Origin: Candidatus Latescibacterota bacterium
GTDB lineage: Bacteria > Latescibacterota > UBA2968
Length of the DNA stretch: 52,908 bases
Direction: 5' to 3'
NCBI GenBank assembly: GCA_022823725.1
Contig: JAJEHL010000045.1
Span: 1 to 52,908 of the forward strand
Shown here: piece after piece, positions 18,365 through 27,727 of the stretch
Numbering within the stretch: position 1 is the stretch's first letter
How the letters are laid out: the number at the start of each line of letters is the position of its first letter
Notes under the pieces: model-generated
The model's database searches: none
Told to the model about the DNA's origin: nothing
What the model saw: the letters and a program-made list of their open reading frames with translations, nothing else
Made by a program: the position numbers and the translations under genes

Positions 18365-21073
18365 TTAATTATTGGTCTCCGAAAGCATAGCCAGATTTTC
18401 CCGCAACTTCAACAGCGTCTCCCGATACTCGCGCTCGCGCTCGCGCTCTTTTGCCACAACCTCTGCGGGGGCATTGTTCAAAAAACCCTCATTGCTCAAC
18501 TTCTTTTCCAATCCGCCCAGTGCCTTTTCCAATCCCCCAATCTCCTTCTCCAATCTCTGGCGTTCCACAGCGAGATCAATCACGCCAGATAGAGGCACAA
18601 AAATTTCCACATCGCCAACCACAGCACTCGCAGACGCAGCCGGGCGTTCCAAAGTCGCGCCGAGGGTCAAACTTTCAATGCGCCCCAACGCCTTTATATA
18701 ACCCTGAACAGACGTCAAAATCGCACGCGCCTCCTCAGAACTCGTCTTACACACCACATCCACGCGCTTGCCCGGTGGAATACGCATTGTACCTCGAATA
18801 TGGCGTACAGCACCTACCACATCCCGCATCAAAGTCATTTCTCGCTCGGCTGCTTTATCAAATTGCGTTTTGTCGCATTTGGGCCAGGACGCGACAATAA
18901 GAGCTTCGCCTTCGCGTGGAAATGTTTGCCACAACGCCTCAGAAATAAAAGGCGCGATAGGATGCAGCATGCGCAACGTACCCTCAAACACGACACACAA
19001 AATCGACTGCGCGGTTTGACGGGCGTCTCGATCATCGCCATACAGGCGCACTTTCGCCATCTCCACATACCAATCGCAATACGCGCTCCACACAAAATCG
19101 TACAACGCGCGCGCTGCTTCGTCAAAGCGATACGCCTCCAAAGCCTCTGTAACCTGCAACACCGTGCGATTGTACAAACTCAAAATCCACCGATCGGAAA
19201 GGTCCGTAACCGGCTCGGGCACCGTCTGCAATGCCACATCGCGGATATCGCGATCATCCAGATTCATTTGTACAAACCGCGCGGCATTCCAAATTTTGTT
19301 GCAAAAATTTCGGCACATCTCCGCAATGGGCGAATCTTGCAACTTATTATCCTTCACATCGGCATCGAACCGAATATCCTGCGAACTGCCGCATTGATAC
19401 AAAAGCGACAGGCGCGTGGCATCTGCGCCATAGCGGTCAATTAACTCGCGCGGATCAATCCCCGTACCCAACGACTTGCTCATGCGCTTGCCATCGCGCG
19501 TTTGCACCGTGGGATGAACCAGTACCGTCCGAAACGGAACCTCATCCACAAATTCGACAGCCGTCATAATCATCCGAATCACCCACAAATACAAAATATC
19601 CCGTCCCGTAATCATCAAATCCGTCGGGTGAAACAGCTTCAAATCCTCTGTATCTTCTGGCCAACCCAGCGTTGCAAAAGGCCACAGCGCCGAGGAAAAC
19701 CACGTATCGAGCACATCGGGATCTTGCGTCAACTGCTGACTGCCACACGTTGTACACACCTCGGGTGGCTCTGTATTCACAATCACCTCACTACAATTTT
19801 CACACGTCCACACCGGAATGCGGTGCCCCCACCACAGTTGCCTCGAAATACACCAGTCGCGGATATTCTCCAGCCATTCAATCGAATATTCCCGAAATCG
19901 ATCCGGCACATAATTGATCTTCTTCTCGCGCATCAGGGGCAAAATCAAATCGGCCAAATCGCGCATCGCCACAAACCACTGCTCCATAGGCATCGGTTCA
20001 ATCACCGTACCACAGCGGTCGTGATGAGGCACCGCGTGGGTATAATCCTCAATTTTTTCCATCAACCCCAGCCCGTCGAGTGCCTCGACCACCGCCTTGC
20101 GACACGCATACCGGTCCTGCCCGACATAAGCACCCGCATTCTCCGTCATCTCGCCATTCAGACCAATAACCGCAATTTCGGGCAAATCGTGACGCTGCCC
20201 CATCTCGTAATCATTGGGATCGTGTCCCGGCGTCACCTTTACCGCACCGCTCCCCATTTCCGGATCGGCATAGTCATCTGCCACAATGGGAATGGGGCGG
20301 TCCATAAGCGGCAACATCACCATTTTACCCACGGCATCGCACCATCGCGCATCGGATGGATGCACCGCCACCCCGGTATCGCCCAGCATAGTTTCTGGAC
20401 GCGTTGTCGCCACAACCACATCGGGCGCGTCATCTATCCCTTTGTACCGAATATGCCACAGGTGGCTATCGACCTCTCTTTCTTCCACCTCGAGATCGGA
20501 AATCACAGTGCCACACTGCGGGCACCAGTTCACCATGCGTTTGCCCCGATAAATCCAGCCCTTCTCGTAAAAACGCACAAATGTCTCCAACACCGCCCGA
20601 ACGTACTCCTCATCCATTGTAAATCGCTCGCGCGACCAATCATAACTACAGCCCAACTCGCGCAACTGTCGCAAAATTGTGCTGCCGTATTTTTCCCGCC
20701 AGGCCCATATTCGTTTCAACAAATCTCTGCGACCAATTTCGCGGCGCGTCTTCTTTTCGGTCTCCCAGATCTCTTGCTCCACCTTCATCTGCGTGCCAAT
20801 ACCCGCGTGATCCGTACCGGGCAAACACAGCGTGCGAAATCCCCGCATCCGCTTATACCGAATCACCGCGTCGTGAATCGCGTGCTGTAGTGCGTGGCCC
20901 ATGTGTAACTCCCCCGTCACATTGGGCGGCGGAATCGTCACCGTATAGGCGGGACCTGTCTCGCGAAACTCCGGACGAAAATATCCCTTTTTGTACCAAA
21001 AATCATACCACGTCTTTTCGATATCTTTTGGATCGTAAGCACGCTCCAAAGTTTTATTCTTCATCGTCTCCAT
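18365..21073 (-). CDS. valS: Valyl-tRNA synthetase
   Basis: A class I synthetase that charges tRNA-Val. The 902-residue protein has HMGHALQH (HIGH motif, about residue 57), WCPQCGTVISD in the editing/zinc region, TTRPETMLGDTGVAVHP for editing, and RMSKSLGTGIDP (KMSKS). A C-terminal coiled coil (about 65 residues rich in Glu/Lys/Arg) is the tRNA-binding arm found in ValRS. I chose ATG 21073, with an AGGAGA ribosome-binding site nine bases upstream; ATG 21064 is also possible. It follows the permease gene by 13 bases. Confidence 0.96.
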   Translation of the reverse strand: METMKNKTLERAYDPKDIEKTWYDFWYKKGYFRPEFRETGPAYTVTIPPPNVTGELHMGHALQHAIHDAVIRYKRMRGFRTLCLPGTDHAGIGTQMKVEQEIWETEKKTRREIGRRDLLKRIWAWREKYGSTILRQLRELGCSYDWSRERFTMDEEYVRAVLETFVRFYEKGWIYRGKRMVNWCPQCGTVISDLEVEEREVDSHLWHIRYKGIDDAPDVVVATTRPETMLGDTGVAVHPSDARWCDAVGKMVMLPLMDRPIPIVADDYADPEMGSGAVKVTPGHDPNDYEMGQRHDLPEIAVIGLNGEMTENAGAYVGQDRYACRKAVVEALDGLGLMEKIEDYTHAVPHHDRCGTVIEPMPMEQWFVAMRDLADLILPLMREKKINYVPDRFREYSIEWLENIRDWCISRQLWWGHRIPVWTCENCSEVIVNTEPPEVCTTCGSQQLTQDPDVLDTWFSSALWPFATLGWPEDTEDLKLFHPTDLMITGRDILYLWVIRMIMTAVEFVDEVPFRTVLVHPTVQTRDGKRMSKSLGTGIDPRELIDRYGADATRLSLLYQCGSSQDIRFDADVKDNKLQDSPIAEMCRNFCNKIWNAARFVQMNLDDRDIRDVALQTVPEPVTDLSDRWILSLYNRTVLQVTEALEAYRFDEAARALYDFVWSAYCDWYVEMAKVRLYGDDRDARQTAQSILCVVFEGTLRMLHPIAPFISEALWQTFPREGEALIVASWPKCDKTQFDKAAEREMTLMRDVVGAVRHIRGTMRIPPGKRVDVVCKTSSEEARAILTSVQGYIKALGRIESLTLGATLERPAASASAVVGDVEIFVPLSGVIDLAVERQRLEKEIGGLEKALGGLEKKLSNEGFLNNAPAEVVAKEREREREYRETLLKLRENLAMLSETNN

Positions 21074-21086
21074 TACTCCTTCTCTC

Positions 21087-22625
21087 CTAAACCGAATAAC
21101 TTCGCCATCCCTCATAAATCGTCCGCACAGATACTTTAATCACCGCTGTTGTAGGCACGGCCAATAACATGCCAACTGCGCCAAACAACTCGCTGCCAAC
21201 GAACACCGCAAAAATGACGAGCAGAGGATGCAAATTAACACTGCGCCCAACCACCATAGGAGCGACAAAAACATTATCTACGAGTTGAACGATCGCAAAC
21301 ACTATAATCACTGGAATAACCACACCAAAACTCAGCGCAGAATATTGCAATACAGCGGCAACAACACCGGCAATAATCCCAATCGCAGGCCCCATATAGG
21401 GAATGACATTGGCCAAACCAGCGAGAAGACCAATCACCAAAAAATGTTCCAGACCGATGATATAAAGTCCGGTGCTTGACAGAATCGAAACAATTATTAC
21501 AGATAACACCATACCGCGCATATAGCTCCCCAATTGCGCGTCAATGCGATGCAACAGATTTAATATCAGTTCAAAATATCGATTTGGCACCTGCTCGATA
21601 ATCGCACGCTTGATCGTTCTTCCCTCTGCCAAAAAAAAGAATAAAGCAAAAGGCACAATGATGAACAAGGCAAGTCCCGATAGCAATTGCCCGACCAATC
21701 CGGGAGTTTCCTTAAGCAATATTGTCACAACGTTTTGCAGGTACTGATTCGCGGCCTGTATCCAATCGCGGCCCTTGAGCATTGGCAAAATTTCTTCCTC
21801 CCAATCTCGGCCCTTGAGCATTGGCAAAATTCCTTCGAGATAGGTCTGAGCTGATTTCAGCCACGGCAAGAATGAAGTTTCATAAACTGACTTGAGTGCC
21901 ATCAAAGAACTGGGCTTGTATTTGCCAAACGCATGTTCTGTCGCCGAGATTAAAATTTTAGATGTGCCAAATTGAACAGAAGCCATTGTATCCGAAACCG
22001 ATGAAACATCCTCCACATTCCCTCTAAGCGTCAACACAATAGAATCTTCCCGGCTGCCAGACGAACCGTACAGCCTCAAAGACGCCTGGCGCGATTCATC
22101 CGCTTGTGGAGAAAATACCACGCGCAGGGTATCTCGCCCACCGACCACTTTTGGGCTGGCCTGTGGGGCAGTGGATTCCGCGTCTCCCCCACCGGGTGTC
22201 AATTCCAGGGGCAAACCATCAACCTTAAAATCTTCGAGTTCGCTCTCAAACCGATCAATCGTCACCACAGTATCGCCCGTATTTTCCACCGCACAGTACC
22301 ATGTGCCCTGCTCACCAATAATGCTCTTGACCATATCCTCCGCACCGCGCACAACCATAGGCGCGACCACAATAAGCGGAATGACCACAATTGCAAAAAC
22401 AGCCAGCAGGACGACAACTACGGCGATAAGACGATTTAAGCGGTACGATTCGAGAAAATCAACCACGGGCATGAGAAAATACGACAACACAAACGCAATA
22501 AAAAAAGGGACCAGCGTACTTCGAATCGTATATAGCAACCAGATCATCACAACGATGAGGCCCAAAAAAATCACAATACGCAAAATCTGAGCCGTGCCCA
22601 GACCGCCAGAAGAGGGTTCATTCAT
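21087..22625 (-). CDS. AI-2E-family permease with an inserted Ig-like (ASH/HYDIN-type) domain
   Basis: The frame is an AI-2E/PerM-type membrane protein: paired helices near 12-35, 37-55 and 66-92, then helices after about 315 with the characteristic NVIPYMGPAIG, VDNVFVAPMVVGRSVNLHPLLVIFAVFVG and LAVPTTAVIKV. Residues ~107-203 are an insertion that reads like an ASH/HYDIN Ig domain (AVENTGDTVVTI ... LTPGG ... DTLRVVFSP ... ASLRLYG ... LTLRG). It lies in the extramembrane region. A 13-residue tandem repeat, ILPMLKGRDW plus three residues, follows at DNA 21769-21846. The substrate is unknown. It overlaps the cNMP-binding gene by four bases. Confidence 0.82.
   Translation of the reverse strand: MNEPSSGGLGTAQILRIVIFLGLIVVMIWLLYTIRSTLVPFFIAFVLSYFLMPVVDFLESYRLNRLIAVVVVLLAVFAIVVIPLIVVAPMVVRGAEDMVKSIIGEQGTWYCAVENTGDTVVTIDRFESELEDFKVDGLPLELTPGGGDAESTAPQASPKVVGGRDTLRVVFSPQADESRQASLRLYGSSGSREDSIVLTLRGNVEDVSSVSDTMASVQFGTSKILISATEHAFGKYKPSSLMALKSVYETSFLPWLKSAQTYLEGILPMLKGRDWEEEILPMLKGRDWIQAANQYLQNVVTILLKETPGLVGQLLSGLALFIIVPFALFFFLAEGRTIKRAIIEQVPNRYFELILNLLHRIDAQLGSYMRGMVLSVIIVSILSSTGLYIIGLEHFLVIGLLAGLANVIPYMGPAIGIIAGVVAAVLQYSALSFGVVIPVIIVFAIVQLVDNVFVAPMVVGRSVNLHPLLVIFAVFVGSELFGAVGMLLAVPTTAVIKVSVRTIYEGWRSYSV
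21769..21846 (-). repeat. 39-bp in-frame tandem duplication
   Basis: Two near-identical 39-bp units (CGGCCCTTGAGCATTGGCAA in each) encode ILPMLKGRDW twice within the permease gene. The few mismatches suggest a fairly recent event. Confidence 0.85.
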
Positions 22626-23155
22626 GACTCGTCTTCTCCGTCCTCTTTTTGTTTTGCCGCCAACTCATCTCGGGCCACCTGCAAACTGTGATTGGTCTGT
22701 CGCAATCGCTCTGCGACAATCCGCGCGAGTTGAATGGCAATTTTTACGCCCAAATGAGGGCGTTGTTCCGCCAACTGATGCAGTGCGTCTCGCGGGAAAA
22801 GTGCCAACCTGGTATCTTCTATCGCCACTGCTGCTGCTGTTCTCGGCACACCTTCCAAAAGTGCTGTTTCACCAAAAAAGGAACCGGATTCAGATTGGGC
22901 AAGCAGCACTTTCTCGCCGTCTTCACCATCCTTTTGAATCACCTCTACACACCCTTTTAACACCACGTAAACCCCATCTCCCGGATCACCCCGTTCAAAA
23001 ACGACATCACCTGTTGAATACTTGCGAATTTCTATAAGTTCCACTACCGCCTGCAACTCCCGGCGGTTCAGTTCCCGAAATAGTGGAATGGCGCGCAATT
23101 TGGGAAATAGTGGCTTTTCGCGCTCCAACCATCGCTGTAGAAGTCGATTCATCAC
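22622..23155 (-). CDS. Cyclic-nucleotide-binding-domain protein
   Basis: A 177-residue protein made of one CRP-type cNMP-binding domain: LRAIPLFRELNRREL, YSTGDVVFERGDPGDGVYVVLKG, and the phosphate-binding cassette FFGETALLEGVPRTAAAVA. The C-terminal tail is a charged helix with no helix-turn-helix, so it is not a CRP-like regulator by itself. It overlaps the permease downstream and recO upstream by four bases each and may regulate the permease, though this is only inferred from position. Confidence 0.88.
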   Translation of the reverse strand: MMNRLLQRWLEREKPLFPKLRAIPLFRELNRRELQAVVELIEIRKYSTGDVVFERGDPGDGVYVVLKGCVEVIQKDGEDGEKVLLAQSESGSFFGETALLEGVPRTAAAVAIEDTRLALFPRDALHQLAEQRPHLGVKIAIQLARIVAERLRQTNHSLQVARDELAAKQKEDGEDES

Positions 23156-23946
23156 AAATCCTGTATCCCTGCGCCATAAGGTAACGCAGGTTCTGCCGCC
23201 CTTAAGCGTTCAAAAAAATCCAGTGCCTTTGGACGATAGCGCGATTCGATGTGTTGGTCAAAAAATGCGCGCAATATTCGCGTCACCTCTGCGCGATTTA
23301 CACCCCGCAAGAGGGAAAGATCAATGCGGTCGGGACGTCCCACCTGTAAATGCGCCATAAAATTTACCGTCTCGAATTGCACGCGCATGCCCACGCCTGC
23401 GTGCTTGTCACACAGAGTACCGCCCAGGCCGGGGCTGAACCCCAGACGGTGCCTCTGGAGCCGAGCACCACATTGAACACACCCACTCATATGGGGGCGA
23501 TACCCCACCGCACCCGCAGCGCGAATCTGGAAATACCACACCGGTACATCCAACGCTATTTCGGCAATGCTCCCCACCCATCGCATCGCTTCAAGTGCAA
23601 TACTAAACAAAAGTGGATTGCGGTCTTCATCTTCGGTAATATGATCCAGAAATTCGCATATCGCGCTTCCGGCTGCCATTCGACCGTAGTGTTGTTTTAC
23701 CGGTTCAAAAGCGTGTGCAATATCGCCTTCGCTCAATATTTGCAACTCTCGATTATCCTGCCGATAAAAAACATAACGCCCCCATGTCATGGGTTCAAGA
23801 CTCGCACCAAATTTACTTTTGGGCCGTCGCGCACCTTTGGCAACCAGACGCAACTTGCCGTAATCGCGGGAAAACAGCACCACAACCTTGCTGCTTTCAC
23901 TCATGCGAAAACCGCGCAACACCAACCCATCGGTATGGCAAATCAC
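23152..23946 (-). CDS. recO: DNA repair protein RecO
   Basis: RecO anneals strands and loads RecA with RecF and RecR. The 264-residue protein has the N-terminal OB-fold start (TDGLVLRGFRMSESSKVVVLFSRDYGKLRLVAKGARRPKSKFG, quoted here as family-typical segments). It also has the C-terminal zinc motif CVQC ... LCDKH and HIESRYRPKALDFFERL at the end. It overlaps both neighbours by four bases, embedding it in the operon. Confidence 0.9.
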   Translation of the reverse strand: MICHTDGLVLRGFRMSESSKVVVLFSRDYGKLRLVAKGARRPKSKFGASLEPMTWGRYVFYRQDNRELQILSEGDIAHAFEPVKQHYGRMAAGSAICEFLDHITEDEDRNPLLFSIALEAMRWVGSIAEIALDVPVWYFQIRAAGAVGYRPHMSGCVQCGARLQRHRLGFSPGLGGTLCDKHAGVGMRVQFETVNFMAHLQVGRPDRIDLSLLRGVNRAEVTRILRAFFDQHIESRYRPKALDFFERLRAAEPALPYGAGIQDL

Positions 23947-24311
23947 GGCGACTCCAATGCTGTTGGTGGATTGGGATAAACCATATAAATCGATTCATTG
24001 GGATACACCATGCCATAGCGCTCTCGAGCAATGCGTTCGATCTCATTCAAATTGTTTTCCAGCAGTTTTGCCTCGCGTTCCAACATCGCATTCTGCTGGC
24101 GAATAGTTGCAATTTCCCGTTCCAATGCGGCAATTTGCTGCTTGCGCATTATGAGTTGAAAAATCCCACTATCTCCTGCAAAAAACAAATAAAGGGAAAG
24201 TACCACTGGTGCAAATATCAAAAATCTGTTCAGGCGTCGTCTCGCACTTCCCGGTAACATCGGACTATTTTCCGGCAATACCGTACTTTGTCCCCGATAA
24301 AATGAGCGCAT
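23943..24311 (-). CDS. FtsB/DivIC-type septum formation initiator
   Basis: A 122-residue bitopic protein: a basic N-terminus, one membrane helix (FLIFAPVVLSLYLFFAG), then a leucine-zipper coiled coil (IAALEREIATIRQQNAMLEREAKLL, family-typical heptads) and the short IERIARERYGMVYPNE motif shared by FtsB and DivIC. Such proteins join FtsL in the divisome. ATG 24311 is used; ATG 24260 would shorten the cytoplasmic tail. Confidence 0.85.
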   Translation of the reverse strand: MRSFYRGQSTVLPENSPMLPGSARRRLNRFLIFAPVVLSLYLFFAGDSGIFQLIMRKQQIAALEREIATIRQQNAMLEREAKLLENNLNEIERIARERYGMVYPNESIYMVYPNPPTALESP

Positions 24312-24336
24312 AACACAATCTCCAAAATCAGTTGTC

Positions 24337-25494
24337 CTACCTCCGATTTAACACCACCATATCATCTCGGTGGATAACCACCGCGCCATTGTCAATCCCG
24401 AGAATTTCTGCAACTTCTGGCGTTTTTTTCCCGCGAATACGTCGCACATCATCGGCACCAAATCGCGTTAAACCGCGCGCGATCTCAACGCGTTGTTCCG
24501 ATTCGACACCAATGAGTTCACCAACTTCAAAATCGCCAATAACGCGGATAATACCCGAAGGCAACAAACTTTTGCCTCCATCGCTCAAAGCAACTACTGC
24601 GCCATCATCTACAACCACACCCCCTCGCTTTCGGGAATGCGCCAACCACAAATCTCTGCTGTTCAAACTGCGATTATCCGCCACAAACAACGTACCGCAA
24701 TCTGTCCCATCCAAAATTTCGCGCAAACCGTTTGTACATCCATTTGCAATCACCGCCATCTGCCCACCTTGTATCACGGCCTCGGCTGCCCTGAGTTTTG
24801 TGCGCATTCCCCCGCGCCCCAGAGTACCCCCCGAAGACCCCACAGTGGTGTAGAGTTCTTCGGGCATCCCGCGTACCAACCGAACCAATTGCGCGTTTGG
24901 ATCTTTTGCGGGATCGCTTGAAAACAATCCATCGACATCGGTCAACAACACCAGTATATCCGCATCTACCAGATGTGACACCATCGCGGAGAGGCGATCA
25001 TTTTCACCCACGGACAATTGCAATTCTTCCACCGCCACGCTGTCGTTCTCATTGACAACAGGCACAACACCATACCGAAACAATTGATCTAATGTATTGC
25101 GCGCATTCACATACCGCGTGCGATTGTCCAGATCATCCGATGTCAACAGCACCTGCCCCACCGAAATACCGTGTGCTTCAAATGCCCGTTTGTAAGCATC
25201 CATCACCAATCCCTGCCCCACCGCAGCCGTAGCTTGCAAATCGGCCAAACGCCTCGGTCGATTACTCAACCCCAATTGCCCCATGCCAGCACCAACTGCT
25301 CCGGATGTCACAATTGCCACCTGTAAACCGCGCGCGATCAAAGACGCCACATCAGCGGCCAGGCGATCAATCACCGCAAGATTCAATGTATTGCTATCTG
25401 CCGTCACCACTCGCGTACCCAATTTTACCACCACCCGCCGCACATCGGCAAACAGAGCTTCGCGATCAATTTCGTGTTCTTTTGTCCCACTCAT
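24337..25494 (-). CDS. proB: Glutamate 5-kinase
   Basis: ProB phosphorylates glutamate in the first step of proline synthesis and is feedback-inhibited by proline. The 385-residue protein has the kinase domain (VVKLGTRVV, VTSGAVGAGMGQLGL, NENDSVAV, LLTDVDGLF, GRGGMRTKLRAAE) and a C-terminal PUA domain (about 290-385, ALSDGGKSLLPSGI). It overlaps hisF by four bases. proA is not in the window; proC lies three genes upstream. Confidence 0.95.
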   Translation of the reverse strand: MSGTKEHEIDREALFADVRRVVVKLGTRVVTADSNTLNLAVIDRLAADVASLIARGLQVAIVTSGAVGAGMGQLGLSNRPRRLADLQATAAVGQGLVMDAYKRAFEAHGISVGQVLLTSDDLDNRTRYVNARNTLDQLFRYGVVPVVNENDSVAVEELQLSVGENDRLSAMVSHLVDADILVLLTDVDGLFSSDPAKDPNAQLVRLVRGMPEELYTTVGSSGGTLGRGGMRTKLRAAEAVIQGGQMAVIANGCTNGLREILDGTDCGTLFVADNRSLNSRDLWLAHSRKRGGVVVDDGAVVALSDGGKSLLPSGIIRVIGDFEVGELIGVESEQRVEIARGLTRFGADDVRRIRGKKTPEVAEILGIDNGAVVIHRDDMVVLNRR

Positions 25495-26288
25495 GTCAAA
25501 TCAATTTCGATCTTGGGGCGCACCGGGACCCCGCGTTCTGCGAGATATGTTTTGACTTCTGCAATACTGTATTGATTGTAGTGAAAAATCGACGCAGCCA
25601 GTGCCGCGCTCGCCTTGCCTTCCGACAACACCGCGTACATATCCTCTGGCCCCCCAGCACCCCCAGACGCCACAATCGGCACATCCACGCGCTCGGCAAC
25701 CATGCGATTTAACTCAATATCGTATCCATCTTTTGTCCCGTCCGCATCAATACTGTTCAAAACCAGTTCGCCCGCACCGCGATCCACCAGTTCTTCAGCC
25801 CATTCGAGGGCATCTCGTCCAGTATATGTGCGTCCGCCATTGATGACTACTTCCCAGCGCACATCCTCTATTTGATTGGAATTCGGCCTTCGAATTGCAT
25901 CAATTGACCCCACAATTGCCTGCGATCCAAAACTTTCAGCCCCTTGCGTAATAATTTCAGGCGTGTGTACAGCAGCCGAATTGATCGACGCTTTTTCCGC
26001 GCCCCCTTCGATAATTATGCGAATATCCTGATACGTGCGAACGCCCCCGCCAACCGTAAAGGGAATAAACACCTCTTCGGACACGCGCCGCACGAGTTTG
26101 CCGACAATATCGCGCTTCTCCGCCGATGCCGTAATATCGTAAAACACCAGTTCATCTGCGCCTTCTGCATCATAGCGTCTCGCCAGTGCAATGGGATCGC
26201 CAGCGTCTTTATCGGCAGAAAACCTGACCCCGCGCACATTGCGACCGTTTTTCACATCTAAACACGGAATAATTCGCCTTGCCAGCAT
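25491..26288 (-). CDS. hisF: Imidazole glycerol phosphate synthase cyclase subunit
   Basis: HisF condenses PRFAR with ammonia supplied by HisH. The 265-residue barrel keeps the N-terminal catalytic Asp in [17 protein letters not shown], the phosphate loop VGGGVRT, and the second catalytic Asp in [17 protein letters not shown] 26288 lies one base after the hisH stop; the longer frame to 26306 overlaps hisH and lacks support. The rest of the histidine pathway is absent from the window. Confidence 0.95.
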   Translation of the reverse strand: MLARRIIPCLDVKNGRNVRGVRFSADKDAGDPIALARRYDAEGADELVFYDITASAEKRDIVGKLVRRVSEEVFIPFTVGGGVRTYQDIRIIIEGGAEKASINSAAVHTPEIITQGAESFGSQAIVGSIDAIRRPNSNQIEDVRWEVVINGGRTYTGRDALEWAEELVDRGAGELVLNSIDADGTKDGYDIELNRMVAERVDVPIVASGGAGGPEDMYAVLSEGKASAALAASIFHYNQYSIAEVKTYLAERGVPVRPKIEIDLT

Positions 26289-26289
26289 C

Positions 26290-26892
26290 CTACACTTTCT
26301 CCGCAAAGTTCTTCAAAATCTTCAAGCCAGCATCTTGACTTTTCTCGGGGTGAAACTGCACGCCAAAAGCCCGATCATTCCCGGCAATTGACACATAATC
26401 AATTCCGTAATCCGTCACCCCCACCACATCTTCATCGCGCTCAGATGCAACAAAAAAAGAATGAACAAAATAAAAATAAGACCCATCGGGCACGCCCTCT
26501 AAAAGTGCTATCTCGCGCTGAATTCGCACCTCATTCCACCCAATTTGCGGAACGCGCTGCCCTTCGGGAAAACGCTTCACCTTTCCCGGCAAAATGTCCA
26601 ATCCCCTGTGCTGCCCCATTTCTTCACTCTCGGCAAACATCAATTGCAATCCCAAACAAATACCCAAAAAAGGTCGGCCTTCTGAGATAGCCCGTACAAT
26701 GGGCGTGATCAATCTCGCTGTTTTCAGATTACTCATCGCATCGCCAAACGCCCCCACCCCGGGAAGCACAACGCGATCCGCAGCATCGATATCCTCGGGT
26801 CTATCGACAATAACAGCCTTCGCACCAACGTGTTCAAACGCCTTTTGAACACTTCGCAAATTCCCCATCCCGTAATTGACAATGGCAATCAT
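26290..26892 (-). CDS. hisH: Imidazole glycerol phosphate synthase glutaminase subunit
   Basis: HisH hydrolyses glutamine and channels ammonia to HisF. The 200-residue class I amidotransferase shows IVNYGMGNLRSV, the oxyanion PGVGAFG, the nucleophile Cys in LGICLGLQLMF, and the His-Glu pair in GVQFHPEKS. ATG 26892 follows GGGAG by six bases and lies just after the proC stop. Confidence 0.95.
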   Translation of the reverse strand: MIAIVNYGMGNLRSVQKAFEHVGAKAVIVDRPEDIDAADRVVLPGVGAFGDAMSNLKTARLITPIVRAISEGRPFLGICLGLQLMFAESEEMGQHRGLDILPGKVKRFPEGQRVPQIGWNEVRIQREIALLEGVPDGSYFYFVHSFFVASERDEDVVGVTDYGIDYVSIAGNDRAFGVQFHPEKSQDAGLKILKNFAEKV

Positions 26893-26893
26893 C

Positions 26894-27700
26894 TCATTCT
26901 CCCAATGCACTCGACCGCTCCGCCGCAGCCAAAACAGCATTCATCAAAGCAGCGCGTAAACCGCCCTGCTCCAGCGCGTGCAAACCCGCAATAGTAGTTC
27001 CGCCCGCCGACGTCACCTGGTCTTTCAAAATCGCCGGATGCTCGCCGCTCTCGGCAACCATACGCGCTGCCCCCAGCACAGTCTGAGTCGCCAGTGTCAA
27101 CGCCATATCTTTTGACAAACCAGACCGCACCCCGCCATCTGCCAGCGCATCAATTGCCGCGTACACAAATGCAGGCCCACTGCCCGCAAGTCCAGTCACC
27201 GCATCCATCTGTGATTCTGAAACAAAGACTGCCGCGCCAACCGCGTTGAACAGAGACATTACCAGACTCAGGTGATCTTCACCCACATGCGTACCCGCGC
27301 ATACGCCCGAACCCGCAGCACCGATCTGCGCCAGAATATTGGGCATCACGCGAACGACGGGCAATGACCCCAATTCCGCTTCCAATGCCGCGATTCGCAC
27401 ACCCGCCATAAAAGAAATAATCACCTGATCACCGTGCAACAAATCCCGAAATCCCACAACGGTTTGCTTCCAAAACTGAGGCTTCACACCCAACACTACA
27501 ATATCCTGATGCCCCACCACTTCGCGTGCATCTGCCGCAACATGGACACCCAACTCGCGCCTTCTCTGATCCAATACATCGGCAATCAGATCCACCGCCG
27601 TGATATTTTCAGGCGCGATCTCTCCCGACCGAATCCAACCGGCCATCAGCGCGCCCCCCATATTGCCTACACCAATAACAGCGATTTTTTTATTTTTCAT
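26894..27700 (-). CDS. proC: Pyrroline-5-carboxylate reductase
   Basis: ProC makes proline with NAD(P)H. The 268-residue protein has the Rossmann start IAVIGVGNMGGALMAGW, VLGVKPQ, VRVMPN and the C-terminal signature AGSGPAFVYAAIDALADGGVRSGL followed by TSAGGTTIAGLHALE. It is first in the compact run proC-hisH-hisF-proB-ftsB-recO. Confidence 0.95.
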   Translation of the reverse strand: MKNKKIAVIGVGNMGGALMAGWIRSGEIAPENITAVDLIADVLDQRRRELGVHVAADAREVVGHQDIVVLGVKPQFWKQTVVGFRDLLHGDQVIISFMAGVRIAALEAELGSLPVVRVMPNILAQIGAAGSGVCAGTHVGEDHLSLVMSLFNAVGAAVFVSESQMDAVTGLAGSGPAFVYAAIDALADGGVRSGLSKDMALTLATQTVLGAARMVAESGEHPAILKDQVTSAGGTTIAGLHALEQGGLRAALMNAVLAAAERSSALGE

Positions 27701-27727
27701 AGCAATCAGCTTTTTTGTTTTACCTCA

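Noticed and set aside
19502-20890. Long plus-strand frame inside valS, and similar ones at 37287-38396 and 38767-39918
   Set aside because: Antisense shadows of well-recognised genes (valS, metG, holB); their translations are rich in His, Arg, Pro and Thr and lack any known domain.
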